From positions 1 through 8,084 of the forward strand of contig JACMOF010000355.1 in the NCBI GenBank assembly GCA_014378155.1: DNA of 8,084 nucleotides, written 5' to 3'. The stretch's first letter is position 1; the number at the start of each line of letters is the position of its first letter. The position numbers and the translations under genes were made by a program. Under the pieces are notes generated by a model. The model saw only the letters and a list, made by a program, of their open reading frames with translations, was not told the origin of the DNA and searched no databases. This stretch comes from Caulobacter sp. (GTDB lineage: Bacteria > Pseudomonadota > Alphaproteobacteria > Caulobacterales > Caulobacteraceae). This document shows, piece after piece, positions 1-6,297 of the stretch.

Positions 1-603
1 CCGGCCGGGACGACTGCCTACGTTAACTCACAGACGTTCAACCTGGCCTCGATCAAGACCAGCGGCTTCGACATCGAGACGAGCTACCGGTTCGAGGTGC
101 CCAGCGTGCCTGGCCGCTTCGACCTGCGCGCCCTGGCGACGAACACCCACAAGTTCGTCACCAATCAAGGCTTCCCCGGCGGCTCGCTTGTCGATACCGC
201 GGGCCAGAACTCCGGGGGCACGCCAGACTGGAAGGTGCTTGCCGTCCAGAGCTGGAGCTCTGACCGGTTCATGCTCAGCCTGCAGGAGCGCTGGTTCAGC
301 GACGGCGTCATCGGCGGCCAGTATATCGAGTGCGCCGCCGGCAGCTGTCCGGTGGGTAGAACTCCGGCGGAGAACAACAACTATCCGACCATCGACTACA
401 ACCAGATGAAGGGCGCCACCTATGTCGACGTGAGCGGCTCCTACAAGGTGACGAAGGATCTGCAGGCCTATTTCAAGGTCGCCAATCTCCTGAACCGGGA
501 TCCGACGCCTTCTCCACAGACCAACACGGGTCTCGACGCCAATCCGGCGCTCTATGACCTGCTGGGGCGGTTCTATCACGTGGGCCTGCGCTACAGCTTC
601 TAG
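1..603 (+). CDS. TonB-dependent outer-membrane receptor, C-terminal 200 residues (5' end outside window)
   Basis: The reading frame is open from base 1 to the TAG at 601-603, so the gene begins upstream and only the last part of the beta-barrel is visible. TonB-dependent receptors import scarce or large ligands (siderophores, vitamins, oligosaccharides) across the outer membrane using energy from TonB-ExbBD. Support comes from alternating amphipathic strands, the barrel phrase ending in LQAYFKVANLLNRDP (a common 'V.NL.N+.P' pattern near the C-terminus) and the final strand GRFYHVGLRYSF, ending in the C-terminal Phe typical of outer-membrane barrels. A Cys pair spaced five residues apart (ECAAGSC, about residues 111-117 of the visible part) probably forms a loop disulfide, as I recall for receptors of Caulobacter and Sphingomonas. 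The plug domain and TonB box are not visible. Its position directly before a LacI/MFS/GH43 run suggests an oligosaccharide ligand, but that is inference. A GTG at 97 is internal, not the start. Confidence 0.9.
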   Translation, partial: PAGTTAYVNSQTFNLASIKTSGFDIETSYRFEVPSVPGRFDLRALATNTHKFVTNQGFPGGSLVDTAGQNSGGTPDWKVLAVQSWSSDRFMLSLQERWFSDGVIGGQYIECAAGSCPVGRTPAENNNYPTIDYNQMKGATYVDVSGSYKVTKDLQAYFKVANLLNRDPTPSPQTNTGLDANPALYDLLGRFYHVGLRYSF

Positions 604-617
604 CCCACGCCTGGCGC

Positions 618-655
618 CTTGCCGCGGTTCGGTTCAAAAACCGGGTCGCGGCAAG
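618..655 (+). terminator. Strong stem-loop after the TonB receptor, candidate terminator
   Basis: A perfect 9-bp inverted repeat (CTTGCCGCG at 618-626, CGCGGCAAG at 647-655) encloses a second 5-bp stem (CGGTT 630-634, AACCG 639-643) with a CAAA loop. It begins 14 nt after the receptor stop codon, where a terminator is expected. There is no T-run after the stem, so it is not a textbook intrinsic terminator; it could act with Rho, stabilise the 3' end, or affect the regulator's leader. Confidence 0.5.
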
Positions 656-690
656 TACGCCGGATCAAGGATTGCAGTGTTGGCAGACGT

Positions 691-695
691 GAAGG
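691..695 (+). promoter_or_regulatory. Ribosome binding site that selects the TTG start of the LacI regulator
   Basis: GAAGG lies 7 nt before the TTG at 703. The alternative in-frame TTG at 619 sits inside the stem of the hairpin and would add 28 residues with no resemblance to a LacI N-terminus, so the start at 703 is preferred. Confidence 0.55.
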
Positions 696-702
696 TTGTC
701 CA

Positions 703-1782
703 TTGAACAGGCCAGACCGCGCCCGAGGCGCCACCATCGTCGATGTGGCGCGACTGGCCGGCGTCTCGCGCATGACCGTGTCGCGAGTCATCAATGACGT
801 CACCAGCGTGCGTGAAGAGACGCGCCTGGCGGTCCTGGCCGCGCTCCAGGAACTCAACTACGAACCGAACCTCGCCGCCCGCAATCTCGTCATGGCCGGC
901 GAACTGCGGATCGGGGTGATCTATGCCAATCCCAGCGCCGCGTTTATGAGCGACTTCCTGATCGGCGTGTTCGAGGAGGCCACCAACGCCGGAGCGCGGC
1001 TGATCCTGGTGCGAGGTGAAAGCGGCCAAGCCTTGTCGACCCACGAGTTGCAAAGACTGCTGGGGTCAGGCCTCCACGGCGTGGTCCTGACGCCGCCCCT
1101 GGGAGAATCCGCCGTCTTGCGCGATATCCTCCGCGCCGCCCATCTCCCGGTCGCGGTGGTCGCCGCGGGACGCCCGCCGAGCGACGCGATCAGCGTCCGA
1201 ATCGACGACCGCCGCGCCAGCCAGGCCATGGCCCAGCATCTGCTGGATCTTGGCCATCGGAGGATCGGCTTCATCACCGGAAACCCTGACCAGACCGCCA
1301 GCGCCGAGCGCCTCGAAGGCGCTCGCGCGGCGATCGCCGCAGTCGAGGGGGGCGAACTCCTCCTCGCCCAAGGGGCGTTCACCTACGTTTCGGGTCTGCG
1401 CGCCGCGGAGGAGCTGCTGGACAACAATCCACCGCCCACCGCGATCTTCGCCAGCAACGACGACATGGCCGCTGCGGCCGTGTCGGTGGCCCACCGCCGC
1501 CATCTCGACGTGCCACGCGACCTGACCGTGGTCGGGTTCGATGACACGACCGTGGCCACCACGCTCTGGCCGCCGCTCACCACAGTGCGCCAGCCCGTGC
1601 GGCAGATGGCGGCGGTGGCCCTAGAGCGGCTGATGCGCGCCTTGCGATCGGCCGAGCCTTCGGCCGAAGCCTCCGCGGATTACGTTCTGGACCACACGCT
1701 GATCGAGCGTCAGTCCGCAGCTCCGCCACAACGCACCCAGGTCGCGGGCGCGAAAACCCATGAGAGGTCATCGCATGCCTGA
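703..1782 (+). CDS. LacI/GalR-family transcriptional regulator
   Basis: A 359-residue sugar-responsive DNA-binding regulator, the normal length for the family. Residues 11-32 form the LacI helix-turn-helix (TIVDVARLAGVSRMTVSRVI). The hinge follows at about 53-66 (YEPNLAARNL), with the Leu that usually enters the minor groove. From IGVIY at about 70 to the end is a periplasmic-binding-protein-like effector domain, with the family phrases HRRIGFITG (185-193), AIFASNDDMA (247-256) and LTVVGFDD (274-281). TTG 703 is chosen as start because GAAGG is correctly spaced upstream and the HTH then begins about 10 residues in, as usual. The gene overlaps the next one by 8 nt, so regulator and transporter are probably co-transcribed and translationally coupled. 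LacI proteins beside glycosidase and sugar-transport genes usually repress their own operon until the substrate binds. Given the GH43 gene downstream, a xylose- or xylo-oligosaccharide-type effector is likely; this is inferred from context, not from the binding pocket. Confidence 0.93.
   Translation: MNRPDRARGATIVDVARLAGVSRMTVSRVINDVTSVREETRLAVLAALQELNYEPNLAARNLVMAGELRIGVIYANPSAAFMSDFLIGVFEEATNAGARLILVRGESGQALSTHELQRLLGSGLHGVVLTPPLGESAVLRDILRAAHLPVAVVAAGRPPSDAISVRIDDRRASQAMAQHLLDLGHRRIGFITGNPDQTASAERLEGARAAIAAVEGGELLLAQGAFTYVSGLRAAEELLDNNPPPTAIFASNDDMAAAAVSVAHRRHLDVPRDLTVVGFDDTTVATTLWPPLTTVRQPVRQMAAVALERLMRALRSAEPSAEASADYVLDHTLIERQSAAPPQRTQVAGAKTHERSSHA
1762..1767 (+). promoter_or_regulatory. 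Ribosome binding site that selects the start of the first MFS gene
   Basis: GAGAGG lies 7 nt before the ATG at 1775, inside the end of the LacI gene. The alternative ATG at 1760 has no comparable site and adds only five residues (MRGHR), so 1775 is preferred. Confidence 0.6.
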
Positions 1783-3070
1783 TCCGGCTCTCGACATCGA
1801 GCGCGCCACCGTGGGGCGGGTGACCAAGCGGCTGATGCCGCTGTTTTGCCTGATGTACCTGATCGCCTATATCGACCGGCAGAACGTATCCTACGCCAAG
1901 CTCGACATGGTCCACGCACTGGGCCTCACCGAGGCGGCCTACGGCTTTGGCGCGTCGCTGTTTTTCATTGGCTACTTCCTGTTCGAGGCGCCGTCGAACC
2001 TGATCCTCGCCCGGATAGGCGCCCGCGTCTGGTTCGCGCGGATCATGTTTACCTGGGGCCTGGTCACCCTGGCCCTCGGGTTTACCCAAAACGCGACGAT
2101 GTTTTATGTCCTGCGGTTCCTGCTCGGAGTCACCGAGGCAGGGTTCTTCCCAGGTGTGCTCTACGTCCTGACCCTTTGGTATCCGCAGGCTCATCGCGCC
2201 CGGATGGTGGGTTTGTTCATGATCGCCAGCGCCGTAGCCAACGCGGTCGGGGCGGTCCTGGGCGGCCTTTTGCTGGACCTGGACGGGACCTTGGGATTGG
2301 CGGGCTGGCAGTGGGTGTTCCTGGTCACCGGCGTTCCGGCCGTGCTGCTGGCGCCCTATGTGCTGTGGCGCCTGCCCGATGGTCCGACCCAGGCCCGTTG
2401 GCTGCCGGAAGGCGAGAGGGTCTGGCTGGCCAAGGTGCTGGACGCCGAGCGGGGCGGGGCGGTTGACGACCATCGCGGCGCCTGGAAGGCAATCTTCGAC
2501 CCTCGCGTTCTAATGCTGGCAGGACTCTATATCGGCATGCCGCTGGGGGCCTATGGCCTGAGCTACTGGCTGCCGACCATCGTCAAGTCGTTCGGCGTTT
2601 CCAACAGCGTCAATGGGCTGATCAATGTGATCCCCTGGCTGCTGGTCGCCGTGGCCCTCTGGCTGGTGCCGCGCCACGCCGCCCGTCATGGCGCCAGCGC
2701 CTGGCACATCGCCGGACCCTGCCTGCTGGGCGCATTGGCCTTGGTCCTGAGCGTGATCGTGCCCGGCGCGACGCTGAAGTTCGCGATGCTATGCCTCGCC
2801 GCGCCGGCGATCTTCGCGGCCCAACCGGTGTTCTGGAGCCTACCGCCAAGCTTTCTCAGCGGGCCGCGGGCGGCGGCCGGTATCGCGGCGATCAATGCGA
2901 TCGGTAATCTTGGCGGCTTCATCGCCCAGAACCTCGTGCCGATGGTGCGAGATGCGACGGGCAGCATCCTCGCGCCGATGCTGGCCCTTGCCGCCGTGCT
3001 GGTGGTGACCAGCGTGTTGGTCTTCTACGCCATGGCGCGGCTGGACAAGGCGCGGGCGAGGGCCGCGTGA
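1775..3070 (+). CDS. MFS transporter, anion:cation symporter (ACS) family
   Basis: A 431-residue inner-membrane carrier with about 12 hydrophobic segments in two halves separated by a hydrophilic loop at about 200-240. It matches the ACS family, whose known members bring in organic anions such as sugar acids, tartrate, phthalate and 4-hydroxyphenylacetate with protons. Visible signatures are LIAYIDRQNVSYAKLDM in TM1 (29-45, with Asp34, Arg35 and Asn37), FEAPSNLILARIGAR (70-84), the RFLLGVTEAGFFPG stretch (114-127) followed by WYP, LPDGPTQARWLPEGER (200-215) at the start of the central loop, and YGLSYWLP (260-267). The best match from memory is to the tartrate/phthalate/HpaX-like branch, so the substrate is more likely a carboxylate or sugar acid than a neutral sugar. 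It overlaps the regulator by 8 nt, and a second ACS carrier follows after 79 nt. Two ACS carriers in one operon may divide mono- and disaccharide acids, but nothing in the sequence proves the substrate. Confidence 0.9.
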   Translation: MPDPALDIERATVGRVTKRLMPLFCLMYLIAYIDRQNVSYAKLDMVHALGLTEAAYGFGASLFFIGYFLFEAPSNLILARIGARVWFARIMFTWGLVTLALGFTQNATMFYVLRFLLGVTEAGFFPGVLYVLTLWYPQAHRARMVGLFMIASAVANAVGAVLGGLLLDLDGTLGLAGWQWVFLVTGVPAVLLAPYVLWRLPDGPTQARWLPEGERVWLAKVLDAERGGAVDDHRGAWKAIFDPRVLMLAGLYIGMPLGAYGLSYWLPTIVKSFGVSNSVNGLINVIPWLLVAVALWLVPRHAARHGASAWHIAGPCLLGALALVLSVIVPGATLKFAMLCLAAPAIFAAQPVFWSLPPSFLSGPRAAAGIAAINAIGNLGGFIAQNLVPMVRDATGSILAPMLALAAVLVVTSVLVFYAMARLDKARARAA

Positions 3071-3094
3071 CCCGCCTAACGCTTAGTCCGTCGT

Positions 3095-3121
3095 CCGGTC
3101 GCGAGGCGCGAAGGCCGGTCG
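3095..3121 (+). repeat. Direct repeat CCGGTCG, two copies 20 bp apart
   Basis: CCGGTCG occurs at 3095-3101 and 3115-3121 in the gap between the two MFS genes. The 20-bp period is close to two helical turns, so both copies would face the same side of the DNA. The second copy runs into the 14-bp palindrome. It could be part of a regulatory region or chance in GC-rich sequence. Confidence 0.3.
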
Positions 3122-3131
3122 ATCGATCGAC
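3118..3131 (+). promoter_or_regulatory. 14-bp perfect palindrome, candidate LacI-family operator
   Basis: GTCGATCGATCGAC is its own reverse complement and has a central CpG, as LacI/GalR-family operators usually do. It lies 18 nt before the ATG of the ExuT-like gene, in the only sizeable gap inside the operon. A repressor bound here could control the exuT-like and xylosidase genes separately from the upstream pair. It does not match the Caulobacter XylR box as I remember it, and I see no second copy near the LacI gene, so the assignment is tentative. Confidence 0.3.
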
Positions 3132-3149
3132 ACGACGTGGACCCACGCC

Positions 3150-4433
3150 ATGAGCCGAAAGATCCGAAACCTTCGCTGGTGGATGATTGGGCTCGTGATG
3201 CTGGGGGCGGTGATTAACTATCTCGCGCGCAGCACCCTCGGCGTGGCTGCGCCCACAGTGCTGGCCGAGCTGCAGATCGGCCCAAAGGAATATTCCTGGA
3301 TCACGGGCGCCTTCCAACTGGGCGTCATGCTGCAGCCTCTCTGCGGCTATGTGCTCGACTCCATCGGCCTGAAGCTCGGCTTCGCGCTGTTCGCCACTGT
3401 CTGGTCGGTCATCACCATGGCCCATGGCCTGGCCGGCAGTTGGCAGGCGCTTTTGGGACTCCGCGGGGCGTTGGGCGTCGCCGAGGGCTGCGCGCATCCG
3501 GCGGGCATGAAGGCGGTCTCGACCTGGTTTCCGGCTCGGGAGCGCGGCTTGGCCGGCGGGGTCTACAACATCGGCGCCTCGATGGGCTCGGTGCTGGCGC
3601 CGCCCTTGGTGGCCTGGTCGATCCTGGTCTGGGACTGGCGCGCGGCCTTCGTGGTGGCCGGCGGCCTGGGGTTGGCCTGGGTGGTGCTTTGGCTCTTCAC
3701 CTATCAGGCGCCTGACAAGCACAAGGCGCTGTCCGACGCCGAGCACGATTTGATCACCGCCGGCCAGGAGAGCCATCTTGAGGACACCGGGACGCGGCCC
3801 TCGATGCTCAGTCTCCTTGGCCAGCGCAATTTCTGGGGCATCGCCCTGCCGAGGTTCCTGGCCGACCCGACCTGGGGCACCCTGTCGTTCTGGATCCCGC
3901 TGTACCTGGTCACGGTCCGGCATTTCGAGTTGAAGCAGATCGCCCTGTTCGCCTGGCTGCCCTTCGTGGCGGCCGACCTGGGCTGCCTGTTTGGCCCCAT
4001 GGTGGTGCTGTTCCTGCAGAGGCGCGGGGTCAGCCTGATCAACGCCCGGCGTGGGGCCTTCACGCTGGGCGCGTTGCTGATGACCAGCATGATGTTCGTC
4101 GGGCGAGTTGAAAGCCCCTATGTCGCCATCGCCCTGCTGTGCCTGGGCGGCTTTGCGCATCAGACCCTGTCGGTGACGGTGATCACCCTGTCGTCGGACC
4201 TGTTCCGCCGCAACGCGGTGGCGACCGTCGCCGGCATGGCCGGGTTCTTCGCCAATCTGGGGGTGCTGATCTTCTCATTGCTGATTGGAAGCCTGGTCGC
4301 CACGGTCGGCTATGATCCGTTCTTCGTCGCCCTGGGCGTTCTGGACCTGGCAGGCGCGACGCTGCTGTGGATCCTGGTTCGCGACCCGGGCGCGTCGCCA
4401 ACCTCCAAGCCCGTTACCGTTTCCGCCCTATAG
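3150..4433 (+). CDS. MFS transporter, ExuT-like hexuronate transporter (ACS family)
   Basis: A 427-residue, 12-segment proton-coupled carrier of the inner membrane. It closely resembles E. coli ExuT, which imports glucuronate and galacturonate. It shares the N-terminal pattern KI+.LRW.MI.LV.LG (residues 4-19), NYLARSTLGVAAPT (23-36) where ExuT has GYLTRNTV.AAAPT, MQPL.GYVLD (60-70), AGMKAVSTWFPARERGLA (118-135), and DAEHDLITAGQE (196-207) at the start of the central loop; the comparison is from memory. The ATG at 3150 is preceded only by a weak GTGGA. The xylosidase gene starts 8 nt after its stop, so the two are almost certainly co-transcribed. A hexuronate-type carrier beside a beta-xylosidase fits use of glucuronic-acid-decorated xylan fragments, but related carriers in such loci may take other sugar acids or oligosaccharides, so no gene symbol is assigned. 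Confidence 0.88.
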   Translation: MSRKIRNLRWWMIGLVMLGAVINYLARSTLGVAAPTVLAELQIGPKEYSWITGAFQLGVMLQPLCGYVLDSIGLKLGFALFATVWSVITMAHGLAGSWQALLGLRGALGVAEGCAHPAGMKAVSTWFPARERGLAGGVYNIGASMGSVLAPPLVAWSILVWDWRAAFVVAGGLGLAWVVLWLFTYQAPDKHKALSDAEHDLITAGQESHLEDTGTRPSMLSLLGQRNFWGIALPRFLADPTWGTLSFWIPLYLVTVRHFELKQIALFAWLPFVAADLGCLFGPMVVLFLQRRGVSLINARRGAFTLGALLMTSMMFVGRVESPYVAIALLCLGGFAHQTLSVTVITLSSDLFRRNAVATVAGMAGFFANLGVLIFSLLIGSLVATVGYDPFFVALGVLDLAGATLLWILVRDPGASPTSKPVTVSAL

Positions 4434-4441
4434 AGCGTCCC

Positions 4442-6073
4442 ATGCCGCAAGCCGCGATCTCGAACCCAATCCTTCGGGGTTTCAATCCCGACCCCTCGAT
4501 CGTGCGGGTGGGCGAGGACTACTACATCGCCACCTCGACCTTCGAGTGGTTCCCCGGCGTTCAGATCCATCATTCGCGAGACCTCGTGAACTGGCGGCTG
4601 CTGACCCGACCTCTGACCCGGCCAAGCCAACTGAACATGCTGGGCGCGCCCGACAGCTGCGGGGTCTGGGCGCCGTGCCTGACCCATGCCGATGGTCGGT
4701 TCTGGCTGATCTATACCGACGTCAAGCGCTATGGCCGCACCACGGTGTCGGGAGCCTCGGGCGCCAGCCTACGCGATTTCCACAACTATCTTGTCACCGC
4801 CGACAACATCGAAGGGCCGTGGTCCGACCCGGTGTTCCTAAACAGCAGCGGCTTCGACCCGTCGCTGTTTCATGACGACGATGGCCGAAAGTGGCTACTC
4901 AACATGCTGTGGGACCATCGGCCGAACCGCAACCACTTCGCGGGCATCGTGGCCCAGGAATATGACCCGACGGCGCAGGTGCTCGTCGGCGCGCGCAAGC
5001 TAATCTTTCCCGGCACGGCGCTAGGCCTGACCGAGGCGCCGCATCTCTACAAACGGGGCGGATGGTATCATCTGGTCACGGCCGAGGGGGGCACGGGCTT
5101 TGGTCACGCGGTGACCATGGCTCGGTCACGCGCGCTTCAAGGGCCCTATGCGCTGCATCCCGACGGACCAGTCCTGACCGCTCGGGATCGGCCGCACGCG
5201 GGGCTGCAGAGGGCAGGGCACGCCGACCTGGTCGAGGCGTCCGATGGCCAGACCTGGATGGTTTACCTCTGCGGCCGCCCCTTGCCCAATCGTGGGCGCT
5301 GCACGCTCGGACGTGAGACTGCAATCCAGCCGATGGTCTGGGGCGCCGACGGCTGGCTGCGCACGCGCGACGGGTCGAGCGAACCCGAACTAGCTCCGCC
5401 CGGACCGGGCCTGCCGCCCGCGCCGTTCCCGCTGGACCCCACCCGGACGGTCTTCGACGCTCCGACATTGCCGATCGACTTCCAGTGGCTGCGTTCGCCG
5501 TTCCCAGATGAGCTGTTCAGCCTGACCGCGCGCGCCGGTTGGCTACGCCTGTTCGGTCGCGAGACGATCGGCAGCCAGTATCGCCAGGCCTTGGTCGCCC
5601 GCCGCCAGCAGGCCCACTGTTACTCCGCCCAGACGGTGTTGGACTTCGTTCCCGAGCATTTCCAGCAGGCGGCGGGGCTGATCTGCTATTACGGCGCCAA
5701 CAAGTTCCATTATCTGTACGTGTCACGCGACGACGAGCACGGGCGCCACATCCAGGTGATGTCGGCTCTGCCCGACAGCCCCCAAGCCGACGCCTTCACC
5801 ATGCCTATTCCACTGCCCGAGGCGAGCCTTGTCCACCTGCGGGTCGAGGTCGATTTCGAGCACCTGCGCTTCGCCTTCAGCCTGGACGGCGAGGCATGGA
5901 CCTGGCTGCAGGAGGTGTTCGACGCCTCGATCCTGTCGGACGAAGCCACCGCCCCGGGCGCGCCCAACTTCACCGGCGCCTTCGTCGGCATGGCCTGTCA
6001 AGATCTTGCGGGCACGGCGCGGTCAGCCGATTTCAACAGCTTCGAATATGTCGAGCGGGCTTATCGGACCTAG
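4442..6073 (+). CDS. Glycoside hydrolase family 43 beta-xylosidase (XynB type)
   Basis: A 543-residue cytoplasmic enzyme predicted to release xylose from the non-reducing end of beta-1,4-xylo-oligosaccharides by inversion; some relatives also cleave alpha-L-arabinofuranosides. There is no signal peptide. Residues 8-325 form the five-bladed propeller. The three GH43 catalytic acids are present: Asp17 in GFNPDPS (general base), Asp139 in SGFDPSLF (pKa modulator) and Glu198 in LTEAPHLY (general acid). Their spacing matches Selenomonas XynB (Asp14, Asp127, Glu186, from memory). Residues about 335-541 form the C-terminal beta-sandwich (GLICYYGANKFHYLYVSRD region) that closes the active-site pocket in tetrameric XynB enzymes, so the protein is full length. 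The ATG at 4442 is chosen because NPIL, the usual beginning of the domain, comes seven residues later; upstream in-frame sequence overlaps the exuT-like gene and is unlike GH43. The ribosome site is weak (AGAG), so coupling to the preceding stop 8 nt away is likely. Such intracellular enzymes act on imported oligomers. Confidence 0.95.
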   Translation: MPQAAISNPILRGFNPDPSIVRVGEDYYIATSTFEWFPGVQIHHSRDLVNWRLLTRPLTRPSQLNMLGAPDSCGVWAPCLTHADGRFWLIYTDVKRYGRTTVSGASGASLRDFHNYLVTADNIEGPWSDPVFLNSSGFDPSLFHDDDGRKWLLNMLWDHRPNRNHFAGIVAQEYDPTAQVLVGARKLIFPGTALGLTEAPHLYKRGGWYHLVTAEGGTGFGHAVTMARSRALQGPYALHPDGPVLTARDRPHAGLQRAGHADLVEASDGQTWMVYLCGRPLPNRGRCTLGRETAIQPMVWGADGWLRTRDGSSEPELAPPGPGLPPAPFPLDPTRTVFDAPTLPIDFQWLRSPFPDELFSLTARAGWLRLFGRETIGSQYRQALVARRQQAHCYSAQTVLDFVPEHFQQAAGLICYYGANKFHYLYVSRDDEHGRHIQVMSALPDSPQADAFTMPIPLPEASLVHLRVEVDFEHLRFAFSLDGEAWTWLQEVFDASILSDEATAPGAPNFTGAFVGMACQDLAGTARSADFNSFEYVERAYRT

Positions 6074-6126
6074 GCGAGCCGCAAAGGGAAACCTGACGAG
6101 GCCGCTTCTTGGTGCTCATTGACGTC

Positions 6127-6157
6127 ATGGCCGGCGACGCAAGGCGGCGCCGGCCAT
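6127..6157 (+). terminator. GC-rich hairpin between convergent genes, candidate terminator
   Basis: ATGGCCGGCG (6127-6136) and CGCCGGCCAT (6148-6157) form a perfect 10-bp stem with an 11-nt loop, 53 nt after the xylosidase stop. No T-run follows on the plus strand, but position and stability suit the end of the operon. The same hairpin could act on minus-strand transcripts leaving the cupin gene. Confidence 0.55.
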
Positions 6158-6161
6158 CTGT

Positions 6162-6269
6162 CTAGAGCATTTCCCGACCTGACTGCGTCAGGCCGTGAGC
6201 TCTGATCTTTTGTTTTGACGCATTTTTCTTCAAGCGAATCGGCACCACTTCGCTCGAAAAATGCTCTAG
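6162..6269. repeat. Palindromic intergenic repeat, about 108 bp, with 11-bp inverted ends
   Basis: The element is bounded by CTAGAGCATTT (6162-6172) and its exact inverse AAATGCTCTAG (6259-6269). Inside are a small hairpin (CCTGAC 6178-6183 with GTCAGG 6187-6192) and a larger one formed by GCATTTTTC (6220-6228) with GAAAAATGC (6256-6264), continued by AGCGAA (6233-6238) with TTCGCT (6249-6254). It is clearly less GC-rich than its surroundings. On the minus strand it reads CTAGAGCATTTTTCGAGCGA and onward, which I recall as the start of a repeat scattered between genes in many alphaproteobacterial genomes, probably a non-autonomous REP/MITE-like element. It begins 28 nt beyond the cupin stop and may also end transcripts from that side. 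Only one copy is visible here, so its repeat nature rests on memory. Confidence 0.65.
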
Positions 6270-6297
6270 CGTTGCTTCGCAAGCCACCTGATCCCGC

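Noticed and set aside
28..579. Minus-strand open frame of 183 codons opposite the TonB receptor
   Set aside because: It is a shadow; the plus frame has beta-barrel strands and a proper C-terminal signature.
1577..2473. Minus-strand open frame of 298 codons opposite the LacI end and first MFS gene
   Set aside because: Low-complexity Gln/His/Arg-rich product; it spans the junction of two well-supported plus-strand genes and has no recognisable motif.
3076..3086. CTAA-CGC-TTAG short inverted repeat just after the first MFS gene
   Set aside because: Only 4-bp arms with an odd-length centre; too weak for an operator or terminator call.
2919..4160. Long minus-strand open frame of 413 codons opposite the second MFS gene
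   Set aside because: The translation is rich in Gln, His, Gly and Arg with no domain pattern, the usual antisense shadow of a GC-rich membrane-protein gene. The plus strand has a clear ExuT-like protein.
4367..4441. Upstream extension of the GH43 gene by 25 codons
   Set aside because: It overlaps the ExuT-like gene in another frame, and GH43 similarity begins at the NPIL motif soon after ATG 4442.
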